A DNA stretch of 18,271 bases from JBDTVS01 sp040007095 (GCA_040007095.1 JBDTVS010000214.1:1-18271), one strand, 5' to 3'. Counted from the first letter of the stretch, positions 1-7,451 are shown. Made by a program: numbers and translations. The notes: a model not told the origin generated them from the sequence alone.

Positions 1-230
1 GGCTGGAATCCAAGGTTGAGCGTGAGAAGAAAATCCTGGGACAGCTTCCCGAACTCTCCTTGCGGATCTACGAACTGACGAAAGAGCGCGGACAGGTCAA
101 GGTCGAGGACATCATCCGCGCCACAGGCGCGGCCCGCGGAACGGTCAAGGATCACCTGAATCAGCTCATCAAGAACGGCTATCTCGTGCCGCATGGCAAG
201 AGAAAAGGGACGTGGTATTCCTTGCCCTGA
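1..230 (+). CDS. C-terminal winged-helix end of a truncated protein, possibly Fic-family
   Basis: The gene starts before the window; the reading frame begins at base 3 and stops with TGA at 228-230, leaving 75 residues. The visible part reads as a helical winged-helix domain: an ELSLRIYELTKERG start, a KVEDIIRATGAARGTVKDHL recognition-helix-like segment, and a GYLVPHGKRKGTWYSLP wing and tail. This ending closely resembles the C-terminal winged-helix domain of many Fic-family AMP-transferases and some AlbA/RecG-like ATP-binding regulators, where it is thought to bind DNA. The catalytic part lies outside the window, so Fic is an inference from the tail alone. The reading frame is open and intact up to the stop. 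Confidence 0.6.
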   Translation, partial: LESKVEREKKILGQLPELSLRIYELTKERGQVKVEDIIRATGAARGTVKDHLNQLIKNGYLVPHGKRKGTWYSLP

Positions 231-529
231 CCTCGCCTGTCAGTGCTCACCTGAAACCGCGCAAAGTGGACGGTGGGCGACAGCCGACCTTGCACAGTGC
301 AGAAACTCGTCACGCCGCCAAGACATACTCGAGTACCAGGCCGCCGAGACGTTCACGGCGCTGGACGCGACCATCAAACGAGCCTGCTGTCGACATGCCC
401 GTCGAAGGGGCCGGCTGGCGGCGGCCAGAGCGCACGAATTCCCGCCAGGTCATGCCCCGCCGACGGCCCACGGGACGCTATCACCGTGAACGCAATCACC
501 AGGGTCGGAGCGGTGCAAATTGGGCGAAC

Positions 530-772
530 GCTCGGCGCGGCGAGATCCGCTACGATGGTTCGTGTGCGGCCTGCCACCGCGGCGATCTCGGTGCAACGCT
601 CGTGGGTGACAAGGGGCGCGTCGCCCCTTCGCGGCGAGGCCCTTCGGCTCGTTCATCGAAGGCTGGGAGGCGCGCCGGCTGTTCCGGCGAGATCAAGACC
701 ACGATGCCCGCCGACGATCCGTCGGAGCAGATCGACGAGGTCTGCCTGGACATTCTGGCGTACGTGTCTTAA
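530..772 (+). pseudogene. Frameshifted cytochrome c remnant
   Basis: A c-type heme motif, CAACH, is encoded at 563-577 within RGEIRYDGSCAACHRGDLG. The same frame resumes near 689 with IKTTMPADDPSEQIDEV and DILAYVS before the TAA at 770-772, typical of the C-terminal part of small mono-heme cytochromes of alcohol/sugar dehydrogenase clusters. Between them the expected middle, FGSFIEGWEARRLF, is found only in another frame (643-684), so at least two frameshifts are needed. No credible signal peptide or start precedes the heme motif, and 231-529 shows nothing recognisable. It is probably a decayed cytochrome gene whose end lies 43 bp before the next CDS. A sequencing error could explain one shift, but hardly both plus the missing N-terminus. 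Confidence 0.55.
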
Positions 773-815
773 GGCCAAGTATTCCAGTCCACTCTTCACA
801 AAGGGAGCAGGGTCA

Positions 816-1853
816 ATGACAAAACCACACGTGTCCTTCAGGTGGCAAGGGCGGCGGCCTCTCCGTACTGTGATCGTGGCCACAGGGCTCGCGCTTGCCG
901 TCGGCGTCGCCATCCCGATGGCGCAGGCGCCAGCCGACGCTCACGTTGCAGCCGCGAAGGCGGCCGCGGGGCAGGATCACGTTTTCATGTTCAACCAGCT
1001 GTGCCAGGCGCCCGCCCCCGCCGCGCCGCAGGCGACCGCGCCGGCAGCCGGGCCGCCACAGGGCGCGCCGGATCGATCGCAGTGGCACGTCGAGCCGGTG
1101 AAGGTCTTTGACAATCTGTACTTCGTCGGCCAGTCCGAATTCTCCGCCTGGGCGGTGACGACGTCGGCCGGGATCATCCTCGTCGACACTATCTTCGACT
1201 ACTCGGTCGAAGACGAGGTCGTGGGCGGCCTGAAGAAGCTGGGGCTCGACCCAACGCAGATCAAGTACGCGATTGTGAGCCACGGGCACGGCGACCATTC
1301 GGGCGGCGCCAAGTACCTCCAGGATCACTTCGGTACACGGATCATCCTTTCCGCCGCCGACTGGGACCTGCTCGATCGCAGCGCCGGCACGAAGCCGAAG
1401 CGGGACATGGTCGCCACCGACGGCCAGAAGCTCACCCTCGGCGACACGACGCTGACGCTCTACATCACGCCTGGCCACACGCTCGGGACGATCTCGACGC
1501 TGATTCCGGTCACGGATGGTGGGCGCCCCCACGTGGTCGCCGAATGGGGCGGCACCATGTTCAACTGGACGCGGAACCGTGCCGGTTACATCACGCCGGA
1601 GCGGCCGGACAAGTTCTGGTTCGAAACCTACAGCAAATCCGCGGAGCGATTCCGTGGGCTCCTTGCGCAGGCGGGCGCCGACGTCCTGATCTCCAATCAC
1701 ACCAATTTCGACGGATCGAAGACCAAGCTGCCGGCGCTGGCAACGCGCAAGCCCGGCGATCCGCATCCGTACGTGATCGGGAACGACAGCGTGAAGCGGT
1801 TCATGGCGATGGTCGACGAGTGCGCGCAGGCGGGCCTCGAGCGCGCCAAATAG
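816..1853 (+). CDS. Exported class B3-like metallo-beta-lactamase-fold hydrolase
   Basis: 345 aa. The start ATG at 816 follows an AAGGGAG ribosome-binding site (801-807); the open frame runs further upstream, but that part is the cytochrome remnant in another frame. Residues 15-37 form a signal peptide (TVIVATGLALAVGVAIPMAQA), then an Ala/Pro-rich linker (about 64-85). The MBL core follows: HGHGDH at 156-161, the PGHT histidine at 221 and SNHTNFD with His295. This gives the full B3 set of His/His/His for Zn1 and Asp160/His161/His295 for Zn2. The family contains beta-lactamases and many hydrolases of unknown substrate, so resistance should not be assumed. Cys63 and Cys336 (DECAQAG) are also present in the homologue at 9126-10142 and may form a disulfide. 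Periplasmic or secreted. Confidence 0.88.
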   Translation: MTKPHVSFRWQGRRPLRTVIVATGLALAVGVAIPMAQAPADAHVAAAKAAAGQDHVFMFNQLCQAPAPAAPQATAPAAGPPQGAPDRSQWHVEPVKVFDNLYFVGQSEFSAWAVTTSAGIILVDTIFDYSVEDEVVGGLKKLGLDPTQIKYAIVSHGHGDHSGGAKYLQDHFGTRIILSAADWDLLDRSAGTKPKRDMVATDGQKLTLGDTTLTLYITPGHTLGTISTLIPVTDGGRPHVVAEWGGTMFNWTRNRAGYITPERPDKFWFETYSKSAERFRGLLAQAGADVLISNHTNFDGSKTKLPALATRKPGDPHPYVIGNDSVKRFMAMVDECAQAGLERAK

Positions 1854-2199
1854 ACGAGCGAGCCTGTGCCGCAGACCGACGAACATGCTGAACCGGATGC
1901 CGCTTCGCTTCACGAGTCACGGTGTTGCGTTTGCCCGCACTCCGCGCAGGCATAGACTCCCGCCCCGAAAGACTCAAGATCGAGCATTCGGGATCCAAGA
2001 AGTCTGACGAGCGGTGACAAGAAACGAGGCCGTCGGCCTCGCTCGAACCGTTGGCTAGAGTTGCTCGGAAAAGTGGACGCGGTCATACGTGCCCAACCCA
2101 CAGCCACCTTGCTGCGGCGAACGCGTGGCTGACAGATCAGAGCGCCTCGCCTAGGCATCGGCAAATCTGCGACGTCCGCCGATATGAAAGCGAAGTGTT
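1854..2199. other. Intergenic region between convergent transcription units
   Basis: 346 bp separate the plus-strand MBL gene from the end of the minus-strand three-gene operon. Apart from the hairpin at 2017-2041 I see no gene, repeat or RNA here. Reading frames through it (for example on the minus strand) lack a start, a Shine-Dalgarno sequence and recognisable protein motifs. Confidence 0.6.
2017..2041 (-). terminator. Probable intrinsic terminator of the DUF6152 operon
   Basis: A perfect 7-bp inverted repeat, CGAGGCC/GGCCTCG with a 3-nt loop, lies at 2025-2041. Read on the minus strand the stem is followed by TTTCTTGT (2024-2017), a U-rich tail as expected for rho-independent termination of the operon ending at 2200. 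On the plus strand there is no T-run after the stem, so it would serve the upstream MBL gene poorly. Confidence 0.5.
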
Positions 2200-3033
2200 C
2201 TATCTCGGTGGACCCTGCTTCCAGCGTGTGTAATCGGATTTCAGCAGGTTGCGGGCATCGGTTGGCGCAACATGGTGTCGAACGCCGTTCGCATCCTCCA
2301 GACACTCGTCCTCGATGATGCGCGCTCCCGGCTGCTTCACGCGATAGAGCACGGTCCGGAGCGTCCACGGCCTCGTGTAGACGACCGAGTCTTCGATCCT
2401 CGCCTCGTACTCGAGCGTGTCGGCTCCGGTCATGTGATAGCGCTCGACGATATGAACCTCGGTGCTGTGGAAGTTGCCGGCCTGATCCAGCCACGCCTCA
2501 TCCGTCTGCGCGACGACGTCAGCCACGAGCGTGTCGCCCTCCCAGCGGTACCGGGTGTCGCCCATCCACCAGTCGGCGTTGTCAAAGTGCGGCCGCGTAT
2601 CGGCGTGGAAAACGCGAAAGGCGTGATTCTCCTGGTAGACGATCGCAAAATTGCCGGGACTTTGAAGAATCTGTAGCGGCGTCGCGAGGTACGTCGCGCG
2701 CGGCACGCCGGCCTGAAAGCACTTGATCGACGGATCGGCGGTCGCGCGTGTCCTGTAGTGCTCCTGTCTCGTGACAAGGGCTTCTGGCTGATATGGAATC
2801 TTCCCGTCCGACGGATCCACGATGATGCTCTTCGAAGCCACGATGCCTCTTTCAGCGGCATGTCCTTCGATGTTCGCGTACGCCGTGTCGCGTACCTGCC
2901 AGATGCCGCGGAAATCCGGCGTCTTGCCGTCCCACAGGCGGCCTGGCACAAACCCCTTCGCGCCACCGGGGCTCTGGCCGCCAACCGCGGCGGTCAGCAG
3001 GGCAGTTGCGGCGACAGCCACAACGAGCCTCAC
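2200..3033 (-). CDS. Secreted protein of unknown function, W-E-GDTLV family (paralogue 2)
   Basis: 277 aa, third gene of the operon. The start is GTG at 3033-3031, overlapping the TGA of the gene before it as GTGA, so translation is probably coupled. Residues 1-19 form a signal peptide. The mature part begins with LWDGKTPDFRGIWQ (33-46), a hallmark of a large uncharacterised family common in Acidobacteria and some Proteobacteria. WEGDTLV lies at 164-170 and IVERYH at 195-200. It aligns along nearly its whole length with the neighbouring gene at 3030-3872. Both share a Cys in KCFQAGVPR/RCHLPGVPR and another near the C-terminus (Cys105 and Cys244 here), a possible disulfide. I know no enzymatic function for the family; the fold is probably beta-rich. 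Confidence 0.82.
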   Translation of the reverse strand: MRLVVAVAATALLTAAVGGQSPGGAKGFVPGRLWDGKTPDFRGIWQVRDTAYANIEGHAAERGIVASKSIIVDPSDGKIPYQPEALVTRQEHYRTRATADPSIKCFQAGVPRATYLATPLQILQSPGNFAIVYQENHAFRVFHADTRPHFDNADWWMGDTRYRWEGDTLVADVVAQTDEAWLDQAGNFHSTEVHIVERYHMTGADTLEYEARIEDSVVYTRPWTLRTVLYRVKQPGARIIEDECLEDANGVRHHVAPTDARNLLKSDYTRWKQGPPR

Positions 3034-3872
3034 TGCTTCCTCCGCTTCTTCCCGCCGTCTTCCTCGGTGTAGTGCTGAAGGCTTCGCTCGCCTTCGAGGC
3101 AGCTGTACTCGAGGATCTGCTGCTCCGCCGGCACCCGCTTCAACGTGAAGCGCATCTGCACTGGCCTGACGAAAACCGTGGGGTCGGTGATAGTGGCCTC
3201 GTACTGGATGGTGTCGTGATCGACGAGGCTGAACCGTTCGACGACGTGTTCGTTCTCGTCGACGAAGTTTGCCGCCATGTCGAGCCAGGTGCGGCCGTTG
3301 AAGTTGCTCACGTCGACGACCAGCGTGTCACCGTCCCAGTGTCCACGCGAATCGCCATCCCACGCCCAGTAATTCCGCGGATGCGCGCTGTTGTCCGTGG
3401 GGATGATGCGGACGTCGTGCATCGCTTCGTGCAGCAGCGCCACAGACTTCTGGTCCTGAATGATCTGCACAGGATAGAGCCCGCCGGGCTGGTCGAGCGC
3501 GCGCGGGACGCCGGGCAGATGGCAGCGTGCCTCGGGATCCTCGTAGCCACGTCTCAGGCGATCGGCCCGCTCGGCAGCGGCCTCTGGCGTGTATGGATAC
3601 TGCGGTGCGGCCGGACCCCGGCCCGCGCCTCGTCCATCGCCCCGGCCTCCGCGCCCGCCGGCGGCGAAATTCGTTCCGTCAAGGGATCCGATGAACAATC
3701 CCTGGAAACCGCCGGCGCTCTTCATCCAGAGTCCCTGGAAATCGGGACGACCGTCGGGCAGTCTGGGCAACACGGACTGAGCTTCCAGCGGACCGGATCC
3801 GTGAAGCCACGACAGCAGGCAGAGCGCCCCAGTCACGAACACGGCCACGACGCGCAGCCGACGGCGAATCAT
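3030..3872 (-). CDS. Secreted protein of unknown function, WDGDTLVVD family (paralogue 1)
   Basis: 280 aa, middle gene of the operon. The ATG at 3872-3870 overlaps the TGA of the DUF6152 gene (ATGA). The N-terminus (MIRRRLRVVAVFVTGALCLL) is a signal peptide, probably cleaved near AQS at 31-33. LPDGRPDFQGLW (38-49) and GHWDGDTLVVD (177-187) mark the same family as the next gene, and HVVERF is at 209-214. Compared with that paralogue it carries a Gly/Arg-rich insert (72-86) and a strongly basic C-terminus (KKRRKQ). Cys117 and Cys258 match the conserved pair of the paralogue. The function is unknown; two family members encoded in tandem suggest a pair or complex acting outside the cytoplasm. Confidence 0.84.
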   Translation of the reverse strand: MIRRRLRVVAVFVTGALCLLSWLHGSGPLEAQSVLPRLPDGRPDFQGLWMKSAGGFQGLFIGSLDGTNFAAGGRGGRGDGRGAGRGPAAPQYPYTPEAAAERADRLRRGYEDPEARCHLPGVPRALDQPGGLYPVQIIQDQKSVALLHEAMHDVRIIPTDNSAHPRNYWAWDGDSRGHWDGDTLVVDVSNFNGRTWLDMAANFVDENEHVVERFSLVDHDTIQYEATITDPTVFVRPVQMRFTLKRVPAEQQILEYSCLEGERSLQHYTEEDGGKKRRKQ

Positions 3873-4312
3873 GGCGTGCCCGACGAGCCGGCGAACACCT
3901 TCCGGCCGTCCGCCAGCGTCACCGTGGCAGCGTTGGCTGTGTTCGACCCGTCCTTCGCCCGGAACGCTTCCACGGTGATCTCATCACCGGACTTCAGCGA
4001 TCGCTTGCTCCAGCCGAGCCGCATCAGACCGTTCGGGTTCGATGTCTCGATCATCCATTCGGTCGTCTTGCCGTTGGCTCCGGGTACGGCGAGGGTGATC
4101 CAGCCGTGTGGGTTGATCATTTCCCACTTCACGACAGTTCCCGTGAGCGTCACCGACTGCTGCGCGTCGAATTCGGCGGCGAACGAGTGATGCGCGGTCG
4201 CATGACCGCCCACAAGCAGCGCGGCAGTCAGCGCGATCAGGAACGCCTGCAAGTGCGACGCGACTGCCGCGAGGCCGGCGGCTGTCAGCGCGAGAATCCC
4301 TGGTGTACGCAT
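3869..4312 (-). CDS. DUF6152 family exported protein
   Basis: 147 aa, first gene of the operon. I chose ATG at 4312 because an AGGAGAG Shine-Dalgarno sequence lies just upstream on the minus strand; the frame stays open to 4732 but the extra residues look non-coding. The N-terminus is a long hydrophobic leader (1-40) ending at TAHHSFAAEFDA (39-50), the typical start of mature DUF6152 proteins. The rest (GTVVKWEMINPHGWITL, EWMIETSNPNGLMRLGW) fits the small beta-barrel, OB-like domain of that family. DUF6152 has no established function; in these bacteria it often sits beside the secreted family encoded by the next two genes. An alternative in-frame start at 4447 cannot be excluded but has no clear ribosome-binding site. 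Confidence 0.85.
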   Translation of the reverse strand: MRTPGILALTAAGLAAVASHLQAFLIALTAALLVGGHATAHHSFAAEFDAQQSVTLTGTVVKWEMINPHGWITLAVPGANGKTTEWMIETSNPNGLMRLGWSKRSLKSGDEITVEAFRAKDGSNTANAATVTLADGRKVFAGSSGTP

Positions 4313-5207
4313 GGTCTCTCCTGCTTGCGCGCCATTGTCTGGCTTCGAGCCGCGCGCTTCCTGGTCCACCCACTGATATCGAGTGTCGGCGGCCATTATG
4401 CCGGCGGCGAACACGAAACACCTAACCACTGTTTGGATGCGACGCATCAGCACCGCCGATACGTCACGCGCCGCGGCCCAGCGTGGTGACACGTTTCGCG
4501 CGCACCCCGACAATGGCGCGTCGTCACTCGTGTCGGCGTATCCGCGGTTATTCGGGGTGGACGTCTGGTCTGGCTGCGCGGACTCGCGCAGCTGTCGAAG
4601 CGACGATCTTGAATCCGCGAATGCTCTGCGCGAGGTCTGCGGCCGGCTGACCTTGTCCGTCGCTGATCGGCCCCTGGCCTGAGCCTCGGCGTCGGTCGGC
4701 CGGGGAGCGTGCCCGCCCGACGCGTCAACCATCGGAGAGCCTCATGGCACGCACGCCGCGGGTCCGGCGAGCCGAGCGAGGGTTGCCAGCACGTGCAAGA
4801 GAGGGACAGCCAGATCCCGCACCGCGCAATCGTAGCAACGTCCCGCAATTCAAAAACAGTTCAAAAACTCGCATTCGCCATGGACAGGCGAAGAAACGGG
4901 ACGGCCAGATGCGCATGGGCATCGAACAAGCGCAACACGCTACGGACCTGGGAAATCACGATAGACAGGCAGCGACGAGGCCATCGTGCGACAGCGCCGG
5001 GCGCGTAGGCCCCGTTCTCCCTGACGGGCAAATCTGTTCATCTCCGGTGCGCGCATCCCGGGAGATCCTCCCTGCCGTGGCCTTCGACGCAACCGCCAGC
5101 CGATGGGAAGTCCGAGTTGACCGCGCACATCCCGGTCCACGCTGGGCCACCTCTACCTCGATTTCACAGACGTCGAGCGTCCTTGAGGCGCGGTGCCCGC
5201 GGCCGGG
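4313..5207. other. Long intergenic region upstream of the DUF6152 operon
   Basis: 895 bp without a gene I can support. ORFs on both strands here lack signal peptides, ribosome-binding sites and recognisable motifs. The only notable element is the conserved block at 4812-4885, which resembles the right end of the window. If that block is the promoter, the operon has a leader of nearly 500 nt; I recognise no riboswitch in it. The stretch 4886-5207, next to the end of the MBL gene on the right, shows nothing. Confidence 0.5.
4812..4885 (-). promoter_or_regulatory. Conserved repeated block, copy 1; possible promoter
   Basis: On the minus strand, the 38 bp at 4849-4812 match 36 of 38 bp of 18172-18209 on the plus strand; the differences are one C/T and one G/C. 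A second conserved piece, GTCCATGGCGAA (4885-4874), recurs as GTGCATGGCGAA at 18133. The core holds GCTACGATTGCG, in which TACGAT (4834-4829) could be a -10 box; I see no good -35. It points toward the DUF6152 operon. It may be a promoter or a regulator site; a dispersed small repeat is the other reading. Confidence 0.5.
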
Positions 5208-6185
5208 TCAACGGCCGAGGCTGGCTGCGAGTTCGTCGTAGTAGCCCGCGATGCCGCTGAACCACGTCGTCGTGCTGACCGAATTGTCCCATCCCAACTC
5301 GGCGAGTTTGAGGCGGGTGCGCGCCTGATCGAGGGTCTTCAGGTCGTCCTTTTTCACACCCTGACGAATCAACTCGCGCATTCGATCGTTCATGGCCTGA
5401 AAACGGGCTCGGTAAGCGCGAACATCGTCTCTTCGCAAAGTCCGACCGTGACCGAGTATCACGGTATCGAAATCGAGTGTCAGAATCTTGTCGATGGTCG
5501 GGATGAAGTCGAGCGCACTCCCGCCACCTGGATAGTCGATGACCGGCATGGCGTCGATGATGAGATCCCCGGCGTGGATGGTCTTGAGATCGGGGAAATA
5601 GATGATGGTGTCGCCGTTGGTGTGGCCTCGTCCGAACCAGTAGGCCTGCACTTCGACTCCACCCAGGTAGATGGCCGCGCGATCCGTAAACGTGATGGAA
5701 GGCTCGCCTGGCTGCTTGAGGCGCAGAAAGTTCTCGCGGATGTTCTTGTGCCCGATGATGTCGATTCCGAGTGTCCGGCGGACGTTGGCGTTTCCGCCAG
5801 CGTGGTCGCTGTGATGGTGGCTGTTCAGCATGTACTTCACCGGCAGCGGACTCACCACCTTCACCTGCTTCAGCACCTCGGCCGCCTGATCGGGGAACTT
5901 GTCGTCGACGAGGATCAGACCTTCAGGCGTCACACGCACCGCCACGTCCCCGGATTCGTGGATCAGGCCGTCTCCGGTCTCGCCGGGTTTGCAGCCGACC
6001 ATGCACGGCAGGGCCGGACCCCGGATGATGTAGAGGCCTTCTTTGACCTTCTCAGGGTGCATCGGCGCCTGCTTGAGGATTTCCACATCCTGCTTCAGCG
6101 GGAACTGCTGTGTGACGGCAGTGACCGCCAGGATCCCGAAAACGGCGGCGAAGGTGATGGCCAGAGTGGTTCGCATACGCGCCAT
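5208..6185 (-). CDS. Exported MBL-fold metallo-hydrolase with complete dinuclear site
   Basis: 325 aa from ATG 6185, preceded on the minus strand by GGAG nine bases upstream; an in-frame start at 6176 is also possible, and the 19-residue extension to 6242 is unlikely. Residues 4-26 form a signal peptide. Metal ligands are all present: HHHSDH at 123-128 (His123, His125, Asp127, His128), GRGHTNGDT with His188, HAGDL with Asp207, and ILGHGRT with His246. The bridging Asp207 separates it from B3-type enzymes and places it with general MBL hydrolases such as the 'quinoprotein relay' or cyclase-like group. A C-x3-C pair (Cys61, Cys65) lies before the metal motif. The substrate is unknown. It is a single gene; the next minus-strand operon starts about 900 bp further on. 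Confidence 0.87.
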   Translation of the reverse strand: MARMRTTLAITFAAVFGILAVTAVTQQFPLKQDVEILKQAPMHPEKVKEGLYIIRGPALPCMVGCKPGETGDGLIHESGDVAVRVTPEGLILVDDKFPDQAAEVLKQVKVVSPLPVKYMLNSHHHSDHAGGNANVRRTLGIDIIGHKNIRENFLRLKQPGEPSITFTDRAAIYLGGVEVQAYWFGRGHTNGDTIIYFPDLKTIHAGDLIIDAMPVIDYPGGGSALDFIPTIDKILTLDFDTVILGHGRTLRRDDVRAYRARFQAMNDRMRELIRQGVKKDDLKTLDQARTRLKLAELGWDNSVSTTTWFSGIAGYYDELAASLGR

Positions 6186-6190
6186 TCTAG

Positions 6191-6859
6191 TCAACTCCAT
6201 CCGACCGGGGGGTGTGCCTCGCCAATTTCGTGTCCGGCGCAACTATTGACGTTGGGATGGTAGGCGGCCATTCTACGGGCGATGCGCGAGGTCGGCCGGA
6301 CCTGTGGGTCTCGGAGCGTCGTGGTCGCCCGGCGGGCGCCCAGCCTGACGCCAAGCGACCGGCTCCTCTGTGGATTCGGGTCGCTGTTCCTCAGTCCCGG
6401 ACGCATCCGGAAGGTCGGCGTCGCCCTCCCCCTCGACTCTCCTGGCGTTTCATCACGCCCTTGGTGCGCGCAAATACGGTCGGCTGTTTCCATCCACATG
6501 CTGCTCATGACGCGCCGGATCAGCGCCACGATTCGGTCGAAGGCGATGCCGAGCTTCTCTTCGTCGACGTTGTAGTCCATGGCGCGGCTCGCCTGGGCCG
6601 CGACACGCAAGCCGAGCCCGGCTCGTCGTTGTTCGGCTGCAAAGCTCTCGCGCAGCGCAGCGTTCGGCAGCAGGGGAATGAACACCTCGATTTCATCGAA
6701 CATCGCTCGCGCGGCGACGTACTGCACCATCAGAACCTTGGCTCCCGCCGGAACCGTGAACGTAAAGATCGGTCTACAGTCGGTCTCCCGCCAGGGTCGG
6801 TCGAACTCTTCACGTTGAGCCGCGAAGGGCGAGTTGGCCCGACGTGCACATGAACCCAA
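6191..6859 (-). CDS. Unrecognised ORF, probably a gene fragment
   Basis: I do not recognise this protein. The segment encoded by about 6480-6770 (IFTFTVPAGAKVLMVQYVAA, later AMDYNVDEEKLGIAFDRIVA) has strong GC in third codon positions and a plausible alpha/beta pattern, so this part is probably or was coding. The beginning has only a TTG start with no ribosome-binding site, and the last 70-80 residues (after about 6460) are Arg/Pro-rich and look like non-coding DNA read through. It ends five bases from the start of the MBL gene at 6185. It lies on the putative chromosomal side of the tRNA scar at 6982-7023, so it may be a truncated remnant. Exact boundaries are uncertain. Confidence 0.3.
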   Translation of the reverse strand: MGSCARRANSPFAAQREEFDRPWRETDCRPIFTFTVPAGAKVLMVQYVAARAMFDEIEVFIPLLPNAALRESFAAEQRRAGLGLRVAAQASRAMDYNVDEEKLGIAFDRIVALIRRVMSSMWMETADRICAHQGRDETPGESRGRATPTFRMRPGLRNSDPNPQRSRSLGVRLGARRATTTLRDPQVRPTSRIARRMAAYHPNVNSCAGHEIGEAHPPVGWS

Positions 6860-6981
6860 GCGTCAAGAGCCCGTTGCGGACATCGTCCAGTCCGGCCCCG
6901 GATTGAAAATCCGTCGCTTACGCCAGTAGGCGAATCAGTAGCACGCAAGTCATTGATTTAGTTTTAATTCGCTTTATTGGC

Positions 6982-7023
6982 TGGCTCCTCAGGCTGGATT
7001 CGAACCAGCAACCCTCCGGTTAA
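6982..7023 (-). tRNA. tRNA-Asn 3' fragment (probable attachment-site scar)
   Basis: On the minus strand 7023-6982 reads as the 3' part of a tRNA: TTAA of the anticodon loop, the CCGGA anticodon stem arm, a GGGTT variable loop, GCTGG-TTCGAAT-CCAGC as T-arm, then CTGAGGAG and CCA. The acceptor with G discriminator and the TTAA loop remnant fit tRNA-Asn. The preceding bases do not form the 5' half: they cannot pair with the anticodon stem or acceptor in this strand. Similarity stops inside the anticodon loop, where tyrosine recombinases often cross over. It is therefore not a working tRNA but probably an attachment-site copy. Confidence 0.6.
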
Positions 7024-7122
7024 TAGGTTAATGCAGGTACCCCATCTTGTTGCCTCCTCAGTGGTTTAGCTGCCTGCTGATGGATGGTGTTACCGGGTGT
7101 TTGGGCCAGGATTGAACGCGAA

Positions 7123-7138
7123 GGCGATCTAGATCGCC
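7123..7138. repeat. 16-bp perfect palindrome over the higA stop codon
   Basis: GGCGATCTAGATCGCC is its own reverse complement and contains the TAG stop of the antitoxin gene in its CTAG centre. There is no loop and no T-run, so it is not a standard terminator. It may be a protein-binding site or chance. Confidence 0.6.
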
Positions 7139-7425
7139 GGGTGCGGCTCGTAACGCTTGACCTTGATCGCCCGCTCGTGCTGCCGGGCTTGGGCCAGGTC
7201 GTACGCGGCCTGGAGACGTAGCCAGTGGTCCGCATGGGACCAGCCGGCCTTTTCCAGCCGGATGGCCATATCGGCCGAGATGCCCGCGTCGCCGTTCAGG
7301 AGGCGCGAGAGCGTGGTCCGGCTCACGCGCAGGACCCTGGCCGCTTCTGTGACGGAGAGCGCGAGCGCGTCCAGACAATTCATCCGGACGGACAGGCCGG
7401 GATGGGGTGGGTTTTTCATGGGCAT
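7129..7425 (-). CDS. higA: HigA family antitoxin of a type II toxin-antitoxin system
   Basis: 98 aa. The start ATG at 7425 is preceded on the minus strand by AAGGAGAG, nine bases away. The N-terminus KNPPHPGLSVR is the usual HigA beginning. A helix-turn-helix follows at about 23-43 (SVTEAARVLRVSRTTLSRLL), then the typical ISADMAIRLEKAGWSHADHW (49-68) and AAYDLAQAR. HigA neutralises the HigB mRNA interferase by direct binding and represses the operon. The gene lies 26 bp after the toxin gene, the toxin-first order characteristic of higBA. It starts about 100 bp from the tRNA scar, a common place for such modules. Length and motifs look complete. Confidence 0.92.
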   Translation of the reverse strand: MPMKNPPHPGLSVRMNCLDALALSVTEAARVLRVSRTTLSRLLNGDAGISADMAIRLEKAGWSHADHWLRLQAAYDLAQARQHERAIKVKRYEPHPAI

Positions 7426-7451
7426 GGCGTCACTCTCCTTTTTCGTGCGCG

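Noticed and set aside
273..815. In-frame upstream extension of the B3-like MBL gene
   Set aside because: The extension overlaps the cytochrome remnant in another frame, while ATG 816 has a good ribosome-binding site directly followed by a signal peptide.
816..1853. Calling the B3-like gene an antibiotic-resistance gene
   Set aside because: The fold and ligands fit, but many homologues in soil bacteria have other substrates and nothing here shows lactamase specificity.
3006..4190. A 394-residue plus-strand frame opposite the DUF6152 operon
   Set aside because: The opposite strand has signal peptides, 4-nt overlaps and family motifs; this frame has none.
5200..5217. CGGCCG-GGTCAA-CGGCCG hairpin at the end of the MBL gene
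   Set aside because: It contains the stop codon in its loop, has no T-run, and CGGCCG is self-complementary and common in this DNA.
5193..6263. A 356-residue plus-strand frame opposite the MBL gene
   Set aside because: The minus strand carries the complete MBL metal motif set; this is its shadow.
7054..7080. TCCTCAG followed by TGGTTTAGC on the plus strand, resembling a tRNA-Asn 5' end
   Set aside because: It is on the opposite strand to the tRNA 3' fragment, the D-arm does not fold properly and no anticodon arm follows; it may be a short chance direct repeat of CTCCTCAG.
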